A DNA stretch of 64,000 nt from Natronincola ferrireducens (GCF_900100845.1 NZ_FNFP01000001.1:186001-250000); one strand, 5' to 3'. Counted from the stretch's first letter, positions 25,293-33,892 are shown. The notes: generated by a model from the sequence alone, not told the origin. Numbers and translations: made by a program.

Positions 25293-26867
25293 ATGAACAA
25301 TAAAAACTTACTACTCTACAATGGTAAATTTATTACACTTTCTGAGGAGTTCCCCGAGGCTGAATGGGTTTATATCAAGGCAGGAACGATAAAAGATATT
25401 GGATGGGGAGATGGTTATCGGAGCTATGGAGCTGAAGTGCCTTCTATTGATTTAAAGGGCAGCACTGTTGTTCCAGGTTTTATTGATAGCCATGTTCACC
25501 TGATGGAGTCATCCCTTAATACCTTAAGCACCTATTTAGGAGGAGCTACTTCCATAGAAGATATTCTAGAAGTACTAACAACAGCAAAGGAAGAAAAAAC
25601 AGAATGGGGGGACATGATCCACTGTATCGGTTTAGAGGAAATTAAGCTAAGGGAAAACCGAATGCCCACCCGATGGGAATTAGATCAGGTGGTGAAGGAT
25701 AGGGTAGTATGGATATCCTCCATAGAGTATCATGTTAGCATTGTTAATACCTTTGGATTTAGGTTACTGAATCTTCCCTTCAATCTTTCGGGGATAGAGA
25801 GGAATGAAGAGGGTGTACCTACAGGGGTGTTAAGGGGAAGGGCTAATTTTTTAGCCAGAAAAAAGCTATTGGGAATCACCTCGGATGAAACCCGGGCTAA
25901 AGGGACAAAAAAACTTTTTAAAAATATCATCACAGCAGGGGTCACCACCATCAATGCTATGGAGGGGGGTTTTTTATTCCATGACAGGGATGCCCTCTAT
26001 GTCCATAAAAACCTACATAAATTTCCTATTGATGTGGAGCTTTTCTATCAAACCACCGATGTAGAAAAGGTGAAAAAGATGAAGCTGAAGAGAATCGGAG
26101 GATGTATCTTTGTTGATGGCTCCTTTGGGGCCCGTACAGCTGCCTTAGATTATCCCTATGCCGATGATGAGGGAAACAAAGGAACCCTCTTCTTTCAAAA
26201 GGAAGAAATTACAAATTTCATTATGAAGTCCATCGCCAACCATTTACATATAGCTTTACATGCCATTGGCTCTGGAGCCATTCGATTGGTGCTGGAGGGC
26301 TACGAAGCAGCAAAAAAAGAATATCCACATACCACAAGCATCATGAGGATAGAGCATTTTGAGCTCCCCAATCAAGATCAAATCGAGTTGGCTACAAAGC
26401 TAGGGGTTATTCTGTCCATGCAGCCAACCTATGAATATTTTTGGGGTGGAGCAGAGAAAATGTATGAAACCCGATTAGGGAAGGTTAGAGGAAAGAGAAC
26501 CAATCCCTTTGCCACCATTATAGCCAACGGCGGAATCATAGCTGGAGGCTCCGATAGTGACGTTACCCCCATCAATCCTTTGTTGGGTATTGATACAGCG
26601 GTTAATCATCCTAATAGCCAGGAGGCTATTTCCCCCATAGAGGCTTTAAAGCTCTTTACCATCAATGGAGCTATAGCCCTAGGTCAAGAGAAGGTAAAGG
26701 GAAGGATAGATAAGGGCTATTTAGGAGATCTGTGTATCCTATCTAAAAATCCTCTAGAGGGTAATACAAAGGAGATAAAAGATATTCAAGTGCTGGGGAC
26801 TATTAAAGCTGGAAAAGTCCTGTATCTATCGTCAGACATAGGCGTTGAGGGGGCGGGGTCTTGCTAA
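25293..26867 (+). CDS. Amidohydrolase family protein (YtcJ-like metal-dependent hydrolase)
   Basis: 524 residues from the ATG at 25293, which follows GGAGGTTGA; an upstream in-frame TTG would remove the ribosome binding site. It has the Amidohydro_3 layout: N-terminal beta-sandwich strand with the GSTVVPGFIDSHVHLMES metal motif (about 61-78), a TIM barrel with later metal histidines (ALHAIGSGA near 330; RIEHFELP near 358), a terminal Asp (AGGSDSDVTPINPL, about 424-437), and a C-terminal sandwich with KGYLGDLCILSKNP. Such enzymes hydrolyse amide, imine or cyclic bonds. Clustered with the M20 hydrolase; substrate unknown. Confidence 0.85.
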   Translation: MNNKNLLLYNGKFITLSEEFPEAEWVYIKAGTIKDIGWGDGYRSYGAEVPSIDLKGSTVVPGFIDSHVHLMESSLNTLSTYLGGATSIEDILEVLTTAKEEKTEWGDMIHCIGLEEIKLRENRMPTRWELDQVVKDRVVWISSIEYHVSIVNTFGFRLLNLPFNLSGIERNEEGVPTGVLRGRANFLARKKLLGITSDETRAKGTKKLFKNIITAGVTTINAMEGGFLFHDRDALYVHKNLHKFPIDVELFYQTTDVEKVKKMKLKRIGGCIFVDGSFGARTAALDYPYADDEGNKGTLFFQKEEITNFIMKSIANHLHIALHAIGSGAIRLVLEGYEAAKKEYPHTTSIMRIEHFELPNQDQIELATKLGVILSMQPTYEYFWGGAEKMYETRLGKVRGKRTNPFATIIANGGIIAGGSDSDVTPINPLLGIDTAVNHPNSQEAISPIEALKLFTINGAIALGQEKVKGRIDKGYLGDLCILSKNPLEGNTKEIKDIQVLGTIKAGKVLYLSSDIGVEGAGSC

Positions 26868-27973
26868 AATTATATTTTTTAGGAGAACCAAAAATTTTAG
26901 TTGGAGATATAGATATTACCAATGAAATCAGTAGCAAGGCCTTGGCTATTTTAGCTTATCTCGTTACCCACAGAAACCAAAAAATTTCAAGGGATCGTAT
27001 CTCAGCCCTCTTTTGGAGTGAAAGCTCCTACAAATCCTCCAAATATAATTTGCGATATACCCTGTGGTCCATCAAGAAAACCCTAAAGGACAAGGGGATA
27101 GAGGAGGATATTATCCTTGCTCCAGATAAGGAAAGCTGTAGTATAATAATAGAGGAAGAAAGCTGGTGGAGCGACGTTGTCCTATTGGAGAAGTTCCCCG
27201 ATGTATATAAGTCAGTGGAAATCATCGATCTATATCAAGGAGAGTTTTTGCAGGACATCAACCTAAAGGGAAATCCTGAATTAGATGACTGGATTATCTA
27301 TGAAAGGGAACGGCTTCAAAAACTGTATTTTAATGGTCTACTGAGATTAACCAAGGAGTTTTCGGAGTTGGGTCAGTATAATAAGGGCATCCTCTGTCTT
27401 AACAAGCTCCTTTATATTAATCCATTACAGGAGGAAATTCATAAAGAGCTAATGGAGCTTTATTATTTAAAGGGAGATCGGGTTTTAGCTCTACAGCAAT
27501 ATGAGAAGTGTGCTGAAATATTAAGATCGGAATTGAATATTAGTCCTGTAGAGGACATGAGGGAGCTTTATGAAAGGATTAAAATGGGGGACAAGGAAGA
27601 TATTACTATAAGGAATAACAAAGATCTTTATAAAAATCCAAATTATTTTGTATTGGCAGAAATTATAGAAACAATAATAGAGATTTATCCTGACATACTA
27701 GAGGACCTTACTGAAGGCCAATTATGGGAATTGGCTAAGCTAGTTCCAGAATTATCAGTAGCAAGCAATGGACCTCCTATAGAATATAAATGTCAGGAGA
27801 TCGAGAAGCTAAGAATATTTAAAGCTGCAGCTAGCCTCATAAAAAATGCAGAAGCAAGAGGAGGGCTACCTCATGTTAAGGCGATGGGGGAGATGGATAA
27901 GGTCTCTATCCAGTTTATCGCCTATATGAAGATGAAATTTCCAAATATTACAATACCTGTAGAAATCATTTAA
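26861..27973 (+). CDS. BTAD/SARP-type transcriptional regulator
   Basis: 370 residues: an OmpR-like winged-helix DNA-binding domain (about 1-95; the KALAILAYLVTHRNQKISRDRI region holds the helix-turn-helix), then a bacterial transcriptional activation domain of TPR-like helices (about 100-245; DLYQGEFLQD, LYINPLQEEIHKELMELYY and ALQQYEKCAEIL), then about 125 residues I do not recognise. The TTG start overlaps the amidohydrolase stop by 7 bases, so it belongs to that operon and is its likely regulator. There is no NB-ARC/ATPase region as in large SARPs. Confidence 0.85.
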   Translation: MLKLYFLGEPKILVGDIDITNEISSKALAILAYLVTHRNQKISRDRISALFWSESSYKSSKYNLRYTLWSIKKTLKDKGIEEDIILAPDKESCSIIIEEESWWSDVVLLEKFPDVYKSVEIIDLYQGEFLQDINLKGNPELDDWIIYERERLQKLYFNGLLRLTKEFSELGQYNKGILCLNKLLYINPLQEEIHKELMELYYLKGDRVLALQQYEKCAEILRSELNISPVEDMRELYERIKMGDKEDITIRNNKDLYKNPNYFVLAEIIETIIEIYPDILEDLTEGQLWELAKLVPELSVASNGPPIEYKCQEIEKLRIFKAAASLIKNAEARGGLPHVKAMGEMDKVSIQFIAYMKMKFPNITIPVEII

Positions 27974-28283
27974 ATCAGTAGTCATACTGAATTTCTCCAG
28001 CCTTAAGTAGCATGATGGGTGGAGAGGTATAGGGAATATATTTTATAGATAGAATAAATCACCTCCTTTTTTACAACCATAGGGAACAAAAGGAGGTGAT
28101 TTACTGTCTTAATCTATAGGGGAGGATCTTTTATAAAAGGAAGCTTGTTTTTATAGAAAAAAAGTAATATAATATATTTTTAAAGGAAAGAAATATTACA
28201 TTTTTATTAAAATTTCAATACTGCTAATAAATTTATGGTATGATAGAAATAATGATATTGGATAGGGACAAGGGGTTGACGAA
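27974..28283 (+). other. Intergenic region with a Shine-Dalgarno/anti-Shine-Dalgarno hairpin
   Basis: No gene seen. The main feature is a perfect 15-bp inverted repeat at 28056-28102. A possible extended -10 (TGG-TATGAT) lies at 28236-28244, about 40 bases before comEB, without a clear -35. Confidence 0.5.
28056..28102. repeat. Perfect 15-bp inverted repeat carrying SD and anti-SD sequences
   Basis: AAATCACCTCCTTTT (28056-28070) and its exact complement AAAAGGAGGTGATTT (28088-28102) with a 17-base loop. The left arm equals the 3' tail of 16S rRNA (ATCACCTCCTTT) and the right arm is the ideal Shine-Dalgarno, yet no gene starts after it. It may act as the terminator of the BTAD operon, though the T run is poor. 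Confidence 0.7.
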
Positions 28284-28739
28284 ATGCGTCCGTCTTGGGA
28301 TGAATATTATATGGAAATGGCAGAGGTGGCTAAGAAAAGATCCACCTGTATGCGAAGACAGGTGGGAGCAGTGATTGTAAAGGATCAAAGACTTTTGGCC
28401 AGTGGCTATAATGGTGCCCCCAGCGGCATTAACCATTGTAGTGAAGTCGGCTGTTTAAGAGAGAAGCTAGGAGTGCCCTCTGGAGAAAGACATGAACTAT
28501 GTAGAGGTCTTCATGCGGAACAAAACGCTATTATCCAAGCTGCCCTCCATGGGGTAGGTATTAAGGGTAGTACCATCTACGTCACCCATAAGCCCTGTAT
28601 TATTTGCACAAAAATGATGATTAATGCTGGAATACAAAAATTGATCTATAAAGGGGATTATCCCGATGGCTTATCTGAAGCAATGCTGAAGGAAGCTGGA
28701 ATAACTGTAGAAAAGTACACCGAGGATGAAAGAAGCTGA
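28284..28739 (+). CDS. comEB: dCMP deaminase
   Basis: Zinc cytidine-deaminase-superfamily enzyme converting dCMP to dUMP for dTMP synthesis. 151 residues. Zinc and catalytic residues are His77-Ala-Glu79 in [10 protein letters not shown] and Cys105/Cys108 in KPCIICTKM. The N-terminal [21 protein letters not shown] block is typical of ComEB. It ends just before the glycosyl-1-phosphate transferase gene, as in many clostridia (comEB, tagO-like, wecB, atp order). Confidence 0.94.
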   Translation: MRPSWDEYYMEMAEVAKKRSTCMRRQVGAVIVKDQRLLASGYNGAPSGINHCSEVGCLREKLGVPSGERHELCRGLHAEQNAIIQAALHGVGIKGSTIYVTHKPCIICTKMMINAGIQKLIYKGDYPDGLSEAMLKEAGITVEKYTEDERS

Positions 28740-28755
28740 AGAATGGAGTGAAACA

Positions 28756-29820
28756 ATGGATTATTATATTTTAGCCTTTTTAATAGCTATGTCCATTTCT
28801 TATATATTGACCCCCTATGCTAAAAAAGTGGCCTATAGGATAGGTGCTATTGATGTGCCAAAGGACAATAGAAGAGTGCATAAAAAGCCTATACCACGGC
28901 TAGGTGGATTAGCTATTTATGTTGCTTTTATGGTTTCCTCTATGCTTATGGCTATTATGAAGGAAGAAGTCTTAAGTATTGATAAAAAATTTATAGGTAT
29001 CATGGTGGGGGCCACCATTATCGTACTTATTGGCATTATAGATGATTCTAAACAAATATCAGCAAAATATAAGCTGGCGGGCCAGATATTGGCGGCGGTA
29101 ATTGTTGTCTATAGTGGGGTAAGGATTGAATTCATCACCAATATTTTAAACAAAACAACGGGAATGTCAGAACTAAAACAATTAAGTGTCCCTGTTACTA
29201 TATTTTGGATTGTAGGGATTACCAATACAGTAAATCTCATTGATGGATTAGATGGTCTAGCTGCTGGGGTTTCCACGATTGCAGCATTATCCTTAGCCTT
29301 TGTAGCCTGTTTAAATGGTGGAGTAGAGGTTACTATATTACTTATGATTTTAGCTGGTTCCCTATTAGGATTTTTACCCTATAACTTCAACCCTGCTGAA
29401 ATATTTATGGGGGATACAGGGTCTCTATTGGTGGGTTTCATCTTGGCTACCATTTCTATTGAAGGGGTTATTAAAAGTGCCACCACCATTGCTGTAGCTA
29501 TACCGGTATTGGCCTTGGGGGTGCCCATATTTGATACCACCTTTGCCATTATAAGAAGATTGGTTAATAAGCGGCCTATTATGGAGGCGGATAAGGGTCA
29601 TCTTCACCATAGATTACTGGATCGGGGCTTAAGTCAAAAACAAACGGTTGTAATCCTATATATTATCAGTATCATATTAGGAGGTAGTGCCATTGTTATT
29701 TCCAATACCAGTGGAACAACACCCTATCTTATTATAGTTGGTATTGCCTACTGGGTTTTCCTAGGGGCCCTAAGGATTGGTTTAGTTAAAAAGACCCAGG
29801 AGACAAAAGCAAATTCATAA
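28756..29820 (+). CDS. tagO: Undecaprenyl-phosphate N-acetylglucosaminyl-1-phosphate transferase (TagO/WecA family)
   Basis: Starts lipid-linked wall-polymer synthesis by moving GlcNAc-1-P from UDP-GlcNAc to undecaprenyl phosphate. 354 residues from the ATG at 28756, preceded by GGAGTG; the more upstream in-frame ATG at 28726 has no spaced ribosome site and overlaps comEB. About 11 membrane helices; catalytic loops include GIIDDSKQIS (paired Asp), NTVNLIDGLDGLAAG, FMGDTGSL and the HLHHRLLDRG motif. wecB, which supplies UDP-ManNAc, lies 13 kb away, split off by inserted cassettes. Confidence 0.93.
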   Translation: MDYYILAFLIAMSISYILTPYAKKVAYRIGAIDVPKDNRRVHKKPIPRLGGLAIYVAFMVSSMLMAIMKEEVLSIDKKFIGIMVGATIIVLIGIIDDSKQISAKYKLAGQILAAVIVVYSGVRIEFITNILNKTTGMSELKQLSVPVTIFWIVGITNTVNLIDGLDGLAAGVSTIAALSLAFVACLNGGVEVTILLMILAGSLLGFLPYNFNPAEIFMGDTGSLLVGFILATISIEGVIKSATTIAVAIPVLALGVPIFDTTFAIIRRLVNKRPIMEADKGHLHHRLLDRGLSQKQTVVILYIISIILGGSAIVISNTSGTTPYLIIVGIAYWVFLGALRIGLVKKTQETKANS

Positions 29821-29824
29821 CATT

Positions 29825-29848
29825 AAATGGACCTAAGGGTCCATTTTT
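29825..29848 (+). terminator. Intrinsic terminator of the comEB-tagO unit
   Basis: AAATGGACC-TAAG-GGTCCATTT, a perfect 9-bp stem, then more T; 5 bases after the stop. Confidence 0.9.
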
Positions 29849-29945
29849 AATGAAAAAAAGTACATTTTTAATGAAAAATTCTTAGGGTCTACAATAGCTG
29901 GGGATGGTTTTGTGAAACAAAAGGTTTATTTTTTTAATATCGTAG

Positions 29946-29974
29946 TTGTAATTATGTTGAGCAACATATATAAT
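29946..29974 (+). promoter_or_regulatory. Sigma-A promoter of the DUF3870/aminotransferase cassette with a palindrome in the spacer
   Basis: TTGTAA (29946-29951), exactly 17 bases, TATAAT (29969-29974). The spacer is filled by the palindrome TATGTTG-AG-CAACATA (29953-29968). The layout is the same as that of the liv promoter at 1287-1315. Confidence 0.7.
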
Positions 29975-30016
29975 GATAGTAAGAATAAAATAACCTATAG
30001 GATGATGCTATAAACC

Positions 30017-30358
30017 ATGAAATATTACGATGATGATACAGTTTATTTTATTTCCTACGCCAAGCTACCTACTGAAATTTCAGCAGCAGCCCTACACAAA
30101 GTGGTTGGAATAGGTTTAATTATTAATATAAAAACCGGTAGGATTGTTGATGTCTCTTGTACACTCCTTACCCAAGAAGCAAAGGATTTTATGAAATCTA
30201 TACTTGTTGGACGAAATGTGCACGAGGAAGACGTTGATGAGATCATTCAAACCATTAAACAAAGATATCATGGCTATGCACAAAAAGCTGTAGGTGTAGC
30301 CACTAGAGGTACTATTGAACGCTATAATACATGGAAAATAGAACAGGAAAAAAAGTAA
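30017..30358 (+). CDS. DUF3870 domain-containing protein
   Basis: 113 residues. The opening YFISYAKLPTEISA and the central GIGLIINIKTGRIVDVSCTLLT block with the closing RGTIERYNTWK match the DUF3870 family as I know it from clostridial amino-acid degradation clusters. No catalytic residues are defined for the family. The ribosome site before the ATG is weak. It is separated from the aminotransferase gene by a long hairpin. Confidence 0.75.
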   Translation: MKYYDDDTVYFISYAKLPTEISAAALHKVVGIGLIINIKTGRIVDVSCTLLTQEAKDFMKSILVGRNVHEEDVDEIIQTIKQRYHGYAQKAVGVATRGTIERYNTWKIEQEKK

Positions 30359-30410
30359 AGGATACTGCTTTTCTTACAGTGATTGTGCAGCCCATAATCG
30401 TTAAGTAAGT

Positions 30411-30491
30411 AAAACCCAGTATAATTATACCTATTTGTAAAAACCTTCAAAAACTGGGGGGATAAGTAGGTGTTATTATGCTGGGTTTTTT
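30411..30491 (+). terminator. Long hairpin terminator or leader structure
   Basis: AAACCCAGTATAATTATACC with following TA pairs imperfectly with TAGGTGTTATTATGCTGGGTTT, leaving a loop of about 33 bases; the right arm runs into TTTTTT. A terminator is likely, and the big loop could carry a regulatory site. Confidence 0.65.
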
Positions 30492-30538
30492 ATATACCCA
30501 AATTCCATTCTACACAAGAAAAATTGTTTTTCTCCAGG

Positions 30539-30592
30539 TTTCAAGGTTTTACTTGTTCTTAAGGTTTTAACCTCAACCTTAACCTTAAAGTG
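30539..30592 (+). repeat. Degenerate AAGGTTTTA/AACCTTAACC tract
   Basis: Repeated AAGGTTT units followed by AACCTCAACCTTAACC units, self-complementary, like those at 20030 and 14844. Confidence 0.5.
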
Positions 30593-30677
30593 ACAGAATC
30601 TTAGATAAATAGAATAGCTTTAGGTTGTCAATTAAAATGATTTAATAAAATAATATTATTAAAGGGGAGGTATTTCC

Positions 30678-32048
30678 ATGAGTGCTAACAAAGCTCCTAA
30701 AAATCATGTTTTCTACAGAAATCAAAACTGGCATTATCCAAAAATTGAAAAGGGTGAAGGTGTTTATCTCTTTGGAGAAGATGGCAAACGTTATTTAGAC
30801 GCCTGTTCTGGTTCGGCTGTTGCCAATATAGGCCACGGCAACAAAGAAATTGCAGAATTTGCTAAGCAGCAGATTGAACGTATTGCATTTACCCATTTAT
30901 CTAGATGGACGGTAGATGTGATTGAAGAATGTGCTTCCAAGGTAAGTGAATGGGCTCCAGGGGATTTAAACCATGTATATTTTGTATCTGGGGGATCTGA
31001 AGCTACAGAAACTGCCATGAAGATGGCAAGACAATACTTTATAGAAAGAGATGGCAAGAAAAGCTCTAAGTGGAAAATTATTTCTAAATGGGACTCTTAT
31101 CATGGTAATACATTAGGGGCGTTATCTATGACAGGACATCCAGGACGTAGAAAGTTCTATGATCCTATGCTGGCTAATTTCCCTAAAATTCCACAATTCT
31201 ATCATTATAGAAATCCATGGGGATGTAAGACCCTAGAAGAAACCAGCATAAAGGCAGCCAAAGCATTGGAGGAAGAAATCTTAAAGCAGGGGGCCGACAA
31301 CATTGCAGCTTTTATTACTGAGCCAGTGGTGGGCTCTGCTATCCCAGGGGTTCATCCTGATAAAATTTACTTCCAAATGGTAAGAGAAATCTGTAATAAA
31401 TACGATATTCTATTAATTGTTGATGAGGTTATGGCAGGATTTGGTAGAACTGGAGAAAAATTTGCTGTAGATCATTTTGATACTGTTCCAGATATTATTG
31501 CTTGTGCCAAGGGAATGAGTGCTGGATACACACCAATGGGAGCCACCGTATGTAATGATGAAATTTTTGAAACAATTATGGTGAAGGGTTCTGGAAACTT
31601 TGTTCATGGTCATACCTATGCCAGCAACCCATTATCCTGTGGTATTTCTCTGAAGGTATTGGAAATCATTGAAAGAGAAAACTACCTAGAAAATGCTAAG
31701 GCTCAAGGGGCATACTTTATGGAAAAGCTTGAAGAATTATATAAATACCCAATTATAGGGGATGTTCGAGGTAAAGGTCTGATGGCAGGACTGGAGTTTG
31801 TAAAGGATCAAAGCACAAAGGAGCCCTTTGAAGTCAGTGAAAATGTTAAGGGTAAATTTACAGTTAACTGCTTAGCCGAAGGCATCGTTCCATATCCTGG
31901 TGGGGGTTCAGCAGATGGGGTCCGAGGTGATGATACCCTATTGGCACCACCAATCAATATTACGAGGGAAGAAGTAGATGAATTGTTAGTAGGATTAGAA
32001 AAGGCTATTGCCAAAACCTGTGATGATGTACTGGGGGTTAAGGCGTAA
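30678..32048 (+). CDS. Class III PLP-dependent aminotransferase
   Basis: Fold-type I omega-aminotransferase family, 456 residues. The PLP lysine is Lys278 (ACAKGMSAGY), the cofactor-nitrogen Asp is Asp249 (IVDEVMAGFGRTG), and the phosphate-cup block FVSGGSEATETAMKMAR lies at about 102-118. The SWDSYHGNTLGALS-like segment (139-150) stacks on the cofactor. Next to a BKACE enzyme it probably transaminates an amino acid, or an aminated CoA-linked or keto-acid intermediate, in a fermentation pathway. Exact substrate unknown. Confidence 0.9.
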   Translation: MSANKAPKNHVFYRNQNWHYPKIEKGEGVYLFGEDGKRYLDACSGSAVANIGHGNKEIAEFAKQQIERIAFTHLSRWTVDVIEECASKVSEWAPGDLNHVYFVSGGSEATETAMKMARQYFIERDGKKSSKWKIISKWDSYHGNTLGALSMTGHPGRRKFYDPMLANFPKIPQFYHYRNPWGCKTLEETSIKAAKALEEEILKQGADNIAAFITEPVVGSAIPGVHPDKIYFQMVREICNKYDILLIVDEVMAGFGRTGEKFAVDHFDTVPDIIACAKGMSAGYTPMGATVCNDEIFETIMVKGSGNFVHGHTYASNPLSCGISLKVLEIIERENYLENAKAQGAYFMEKLEELYKYPIIGDVRGKGLMAGLEFVKDQSTKEPFEVSENVKGKFTVNCLAEGIVPYPGGGSADGVRGDDTLLAPPINITREEVDELLVGLEKAIAKTCDDVLGVKA

Positions 32049-32177
32049 TAATAAATGAAAAATGCAAAATGTAAAATGAAAATCAAAAAAAATTTCAACC
32101 AACAGTCTACAAACGATTCGTGATTTAAGATTTTAATTTTACATTTTAAACTTTCAATTCCGCCGCAGGCGGCGAAG
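32049..32177 (+). repeat. AT-rich inverted-repeat element with GC mini-hairpin, aminotransferase-BKACE gap
   Basis: Left arm of AAAATGC/AAAATGT units (from 32056), unique middle, right arm of TTTTACATTTTAAA units (to about 32153), then the mini-hairpin CCGCC-GCA-GGCGG (32160-32172) directly against the Shine-Dalgarno GAAGGGGG. It fills the gap between two genes of one operon. Confidence 0.7.
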
Positions 32178-32188
32178 GGGGAATAAAT

Positions 32189-33001
32189 ATGGAAAAGTTA
32201 ATCATAACCATAGCACCTACTGGAAATGTCCCGACAAAGGAACTCAATCCTAGTACACCAGTAACACCAGATGAAATCGTAGATACTGTAGCGAGATGTA
32301 GGGAATTAGGAGCCTCTATAGCCCATCTTCATGTAAGGGATGCAGAGGGGAAACCCACCAGTGATAGAAAGCTATTCAAAGAGGTTGTAGATAAAATCCA
32401 TGAAAGAAAACTAGATGTTATCACCCAACTATCTACAGGGGCTAGGGGTGGCGGGAATACCCCCGAGTGGAGAAGTCAGATGCTGGATCTTAATATAGAA
32501 ATGGCCAGCTTAGCAACTGGATCTTCTAACTTCCCCAGTGCAGTAAATGCCAATGCCCCAGAGTTAATTCAATATCTGATTAACACCATGAAGGCAAATG
32601 GTGTAAAGCCAGAGATTGAGGCCTTTGATATGGGTATGATCGATAATGCTAGATATTTAATGAAGAAGGGTATTTTAGTAGGTCCCCTCCACTTCAATCT
32701 AGTTATGAATGTACCGGGATCTATCGCAGGAACACCTAGAAACCTTATCCACATGGTGGAAAGTCTACCACCGGATTCTACATGGTCTGTAACCGCCATT
32801 GGTAAGGCCCATGTACCGCTGCTAACTATGGCTATAGCCATGGGGGGGAATGTTAGGACTGGACTAGAGGATATTATAGAAATATCTAAAGGAGTCTTAG
32901 CTACGAATGAGAGTCTAATGGAGAGGGTAGTTGGCATCGCAAAGGCAGTAGGAAGGGATATTGCAACTCCAGATGAAGCACGGAAAATATTAAGTCTATA
33001 A
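32189..33001 (+). CDS. BKACE family beta-keto acid cleavage enzyme (Kce-like)
   Basis: Family of 3-keto-5-aminohexanoate cleavage enzymes, which condense a beta-keto acid with acetyl-CoA and split it to acetoacetate and a CoA ester. 270 residues. The zinc ligands His46 and His48 in HLHVRD and Glu227 in NVRTGLED agree with the family. The substrate residues vary between BKACE subgroups, so the keto acid handled here is open; the aminotransferase upstream suggests it comes from an amino acid. Followed by a strong terminator. Confidence 0.88.
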   Translation: MEKLIITIAPTGNVPTKELNPSTPVTPDEIVDTVARCRELGASIAHLHVRDAEGKPTSDRKLFKEVVDKIHERKLDVITQLSTGARGGGNTPEWRSQMLDLNIEMASLATGSSNFPSAVNANAPELIQYLINTMKANGVKPEIEAFDMGMIDNARYLMKKGILVGPLHFNLVMNVPGSIAGTPRNLIHMVESLPPDSTWSVTAIGKAHVPLLTMAIAMGGNVRTGLEDIIEISKGVLATNESLMERVVGIAKAVGRDIATPDEARKILSL

Positions 33002-33053
33002 AAATGCACCCCAAATGTTAGGTTGTTTTGTCTAACTTTTGGGGTGTATTTCT
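33002..33053 (+). terminator. Intrinsic terminator after the BKACE gene
   Basis: AAATGCACCCCAAA...GTTAG pairs with CTAAC...TTTTGGGGTGTATTT around a 10-base loop; starts at the stop codon. Confidence 0.85.
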
Positions 33054-33181
33054 GTTTGTCTTGCAGTTTTAAATTTTTATTGATGTCTATAGTAAAATCA
33101 ACCATAATAAGATTATAGTATAAAAGTAAATAGTGGAAAATCCATTGGAATTTGTCCTAAAAAATAGGGGTGAGCTAAGCT

Positions 33182-33892
33182 ATGGAAAGTAATGTTTTAA
33201 TGAAGGTGGAAAATGTAAGTAAGCTTTATGAAATGGGGGAAGTGACAGTAGCGGCGGCCAAAGAAGTATCGCTAGAATTGTATCGGGGCGAATTTGTTGT
33301 TATCTTGGGACCCAGTGGCTCAGGAAAAAGTACTCTTTTGAATATTTTAGGAGGAATGGATATACCTACGGAAGGAAAGGTTTTCATGGAGGGAGAGGAT
33401 ATCACCGGCTACAATGATAAAAAGCTGACGGGTTATCGTAGGGAAAAGGTGGGTTTTGTTTTTCAATTTTATAACCTAATGGCCAATTTAACTGCCCGAG
33501 AAAATGTAGAGTTGGCTACAGAAATTTGCAAAGGTGCCTTAAACATTGATGAAGTAATGGAGGCGGTAGGGTTAGAGGATAGAAAGGATCACTTTCCAGC
33601 TCAAATGAGTGGTGGTGAACAGCAAAGAGTAGCTATAGCCAGGGCAGTGGCAAAAAATCCAGCCCTACTATTATGTGATGAGCCAACCGGTGCCCTAGAT
33701 TTTCAGACGGGAATCAAGATTTTATCCCTCCTGAGGAAAATTAATAAAGAGTACAATAAAACAGTGGTGATCATTACCCACAATATCCCGGTTGGAGAGA
33801 TGGCAGATCGGGTAATTAAAATGAGAAGTGGAGAGATTATTGAGACAAAGGTAAATGACAATCCAATTCATCCTGAAGGGATTGAGTGGTAA
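33182..33892 (+). CDS. ABC transporter ATP-binding protein (MacB/LolD/FtsE-like)
   Basis: Cytoplasmic ATPase of an exporter or mechanotransmission-type ABC system, 236 residues. GPSGSGKST (Walker A, about 43-51), [10 protein letters not shown] (Q-loop), [15 protein letters not shown] (signature), [12 protein letters not shown] (Walker B; the usual L before DEP is C) and THN (H-loop). The stop overlaps the start of the FtsX-like permease (TAATG), so the two are translationally coupled. Confidence 0.93.
   Translation: MESNVLMKVENVSKLYEMGEVTVAAAKEVSLELYRGEFVVILGPSGSGKSTLLNILGGMDIPTEGKVFMEGEDITGYNDKKLTGYRREKVGFVFQFYNLMANLTARENVELATEICKGALNIDEVMEAVGLEDRKDHFPAQMSGGEQQRVAIARAVAKNPALLLCDEPTGALDFQTGIKILSLLRKINKEYNKTVVIITHNIPVGEMADRVIKMRSGEIIETKVNDNPIHPEGIEW

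Larger units (their letters stand above)
30359..30677 (+). other. Region with a long hairpin and AACCTTA tract before the aminotransferase gene
   Basis: No gene. It holds the roughly 80-base stem-loop at 30411-30491 and an AACCTTA-type tract at 30539-30592. A good ribosome site (AAAGGGGAGG) precedes the next gene. Confidence 0.5.
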
